From an uncultured Veillonella sp. (GTDB taxonomy: Bacteria; Bacillota; Negativicutes; Veillonellales; Veillonellaceae), in NCBI RefSeq assembly GCF_905209685.1, contig NZ_CAJLUB010000060.1, positions 1 through 10,250 of the forward strand: a DNA stretch of 10,250 nt. The letters are read 5' to 3'. Each line of letters opens with the position of its first letter. Positions within the stretch are counted from its first letter, which is position 1. Shown here one piece after another: positions 8,774-10,250 of this stretch. The position numbers and the translations under genes were made by a program. Under the pieces are notes generated by a model, which saw only the letters and a program-made list of their open reading frames with translations, did no database searches and was not told the DNA's origin.

Positions 8774-10234
8774 GTGGCAACAATTCATGAATTACACAAG
8801 AAACTAGTGAATAAAGAAATCAGCGCCGTTGAATTGACGAATGCTGTTATTGCACATAAAGCGAAAGTGGAACCGACTGTACATGCGTACTTATCCGATT
8901 CTCATGATCGTGCTTTAGCTACAGCTAAGCTTGTAGATGAAGCAATTGCTAAAGGTGAAGCTATTTCTCCATTGGCAGGTATCCCTGGTGCAATTAAAGA
9001 TAATATTTGTATTAAAGATGAACCTGCAACATGTGCATCTAAAATGTTAGAGAACTTTGTACCTCCATACAATGCGTCTGTTATTGAACGTTTACAAGAT
9101 AATCAATTTGTAAGTCTTGGTAAACTTAACATGGACGAATTTGCTATGGGTGGTTCCACAGAGAACTCTGCATTAGCAAAAACGACTAACCCTTGGAATG
9201 CAGATTGCGTACCAGGTGGTTCTTCTGGTGGTAGTGCTGCAGCTGTATCTAGTGGCTCTGCAATTTGGGCTCTTGGCTCTGATACTGGTGGTTCTATTCG
9301 TCAACCAGCGTCCTTCTGTGGCGTTGTAGGTTTAAAACCAACATACGGTAATGTATCTCGTTATGGTTTAATCGCCTTTGCATCCTCTTTGGACCAAATT
9401 GGACCTATTACTCGTGATGTAACAGATGCTGCTTTAGTATTAAATGCAATCTCTGGTCATGATGCGAAAGACTCCACATCCATTCCAGGTGCTCGTGTAG
9501 ACTACACTACAGCTCTTGTAAATGATGTAAAAAATCTTAAAATCGGTGTGCCAAAAGAATTCTTTGGCGAAGGTCTCAATATCGAAGTTCGTAAAGCTAT
9601 GGAAGAGGCTATCGAAACATATAAAAAATTAGGTGCTGAAATCGTTGAGGTTTCCTTGCCTAACTCTAAATATGCGTTGTCTGCATACTATATCATCGCA
9701 TTGGCAGAAGCTAGTTCCAACTTGGCTCGTTATGACGGTGTAAGCTATGGAATGCGCGTATCTGCAGATAATCTTGTAGATATGTCTACTAAAACTCGTA
9801 CAGAAGGTTTTGGCCCTGAAGTACAACGCCGTATTTTGTTAGGTACTTATGTATTGAGTGCTGGTTATTATGATGCTTATTATTTGAAAGCATTAAAAGT
9901 ACGCCGCCTCATTAAAAATGAATTTGATGAAGCATTCTCCAAAGTGGATTTGATTTTAACACCAACTGCACCTAATACATCTTATAAATTTGGTGAAAAA
10001 GCAAATGATCCATTGGCAATGTACTTAGAAGATATCTGTACAGTACCAGCAAACCTTGCAGGTATTCCAGGTATTAGCATTCCAGCAGGTATGAGTAGTA
10101 GCAATTTGCCAATCGGCTTACAATTGCTCGGTCCTGCTATGGGTGAAGAAACATTGTTACGTGCCGCTTTCACATTTGAACAAGCACGTCCAGACTGTCA
10201 ATTAGTAGCACCAACTGGGGAGGTTTCTCTATGA
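8774..10234 (+). CDS. gatA: Asp-tRNA(Asn)/Glu-tRNA(Gln) amidotransferase subunit A (glutaminase)
   Basis: The amidase-family subunit that releases ammonia from glutamine and passes it through a channel to GatB. The 486-residue length is typical. The Ser-cisSer-Lys triad is visible: Lys75 in [11 protein letters not shown], cis-Ser150 in [15 protein letters not shown], and nucleophile Ser174 in [16 protein letters not shown]. The flanking [17 protein letters not shown] and [11 protein letters not shown] are strongly conserved in GatA. This, with gatC and gatB on either side, separates it from other amidases. It starts at GTG, not ATG: AGGAGG (8761-8766) lies 7 bases before it, and the start matches family N-termini ([20 protein letters not shown]). 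The stop overlaps the gatB start as ATGA. Confidence 0.97.
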   Translation: MATIHELHKKLVNKEISAVELTNAVIAHKAKVEPTVHAYLSDSHDRALATAKLVDEAIAKGEAISPLAGIPGAIKDNICIKDEPATCASKMLENFVPPYNASVIERLQDNQFVSLGKLNMDEFAMGGSTENSALAKTTNPWNADCVPGGSSGGSAAAVSSGSAIWALGSDTGGSIRQPASFCGVVGLKPTYGNVSRYGLIAFASSLDQIGPITRDVTDAALVLNAISGHDAKDSTSIPGARVDYTTALVNDVKNLKIGVPKEFFGEGLNIEVRKAMEEAIETYKKLGAEIVEVSLPNSKYALSAYYIIALAEASSNLARYDGVSYGMRVSADNLVDMSTKTRTEGFGPEVQRRILLGTYVLSAGYYDAYYLKALKVRRLIKNEFDEAFSKVDLILTPTAPNTSYKFGEKANDPLAMYLEDICTVPANLAGIPGISIPAGMSSSNLPIGLQLLGPAMGEETLLRAAFTFEQARPDCQLVAPTGEVSL

Positions 10235-10250
10235 GTAGTAAATACGAAAC
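10231..10250 (+). CDS. gatB: Start of amidotransferase subunit B (first six codons, cut by window edge)
   Basis: GatB binds the mischarged tRNA, activates the Glu or Asp side chain with ATP and completes the amidation. Only MSSKYE is visible, which fits the usual GatB opening (M..KYE). The call rests on this, on the ATGA overlap with gatA (translational coupling), on GGGGAGG (10217-10223) 7 bases upstream, and on the common gatC-gatA-gatB order. The rest lies beyond the window. Confidence 0.85.

Overview
The window is composite. Bases 1 to about 2650 look like a moderate-GC, monoderm Firmicute, probably a Lachnospiraceae-type Clostridium relative. Bases from about 2660 to 10250 look like a lower-GC diderm Firmicute of the Negativicutes, most probably Veillonella. 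The right-hand assignment rests on an RND efflux pump fragment (normally found in outer-membrane bearers), A/T-ending codon use, and Firmicute-type genes. The left-hand assignment rests on G/C-ending codons and on the kinds of protein present. Both are inferences from reading, not database results.

Left block (minus strand, read right to left): the C-terminal half of a ketopantoate 2-reductase-family protein, then a 270-residue lipoprotein of unknown function, then a class 3 aldehyde dehydrogenase that runs off the left edge. The first two genes are 20 bases apart, and the lipoprotein and dehydrogenase are about 70 bases apart. All three read the same way and may be one transcript.

Junction (about 2645-2663): the reductase loses its N-terminal half at the same place where a plus-strand RND transporter loses about its first 900 residues. 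Composition changes here too. No insertion sequence, integrase, tRNA or repeat is visible. A chimeric contig is the simplest explanation, and a real recombination is less likely.

Right block (plus strand): the RND pump C-terminus ends in a strong hairpin terminator. Next come ppaC (manganese-dependent inorganic pyrophosphatase) with its own promoter and terminator, pcrA (UvrD-family helicase) and ligA (NAD-dependent DNA ligase) as a close pair, and then gatC-gatA-gatB (glutamyl/aspartyl-tRNA amidotransferase) behind a near-consensus promoter. gatB is cut by the right edge after six codons. pcrA-ligA serve DNA repair and replication, and gatCAB makes Gln-tRNA and/or Asn-tRNA. From memory, pcrA-ligA near gatCAB is an old Firmicute arrangement, also seen in Bacillus subtilis.

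These are housekeeping genes with intact motifs. I found no sign of a new defence, mobile or biosynthetic system. The main points for a second look are the junction, the misleading hybrid reading frame across it, the uncharacterised lipoprotein, and some small leader and start-site details.
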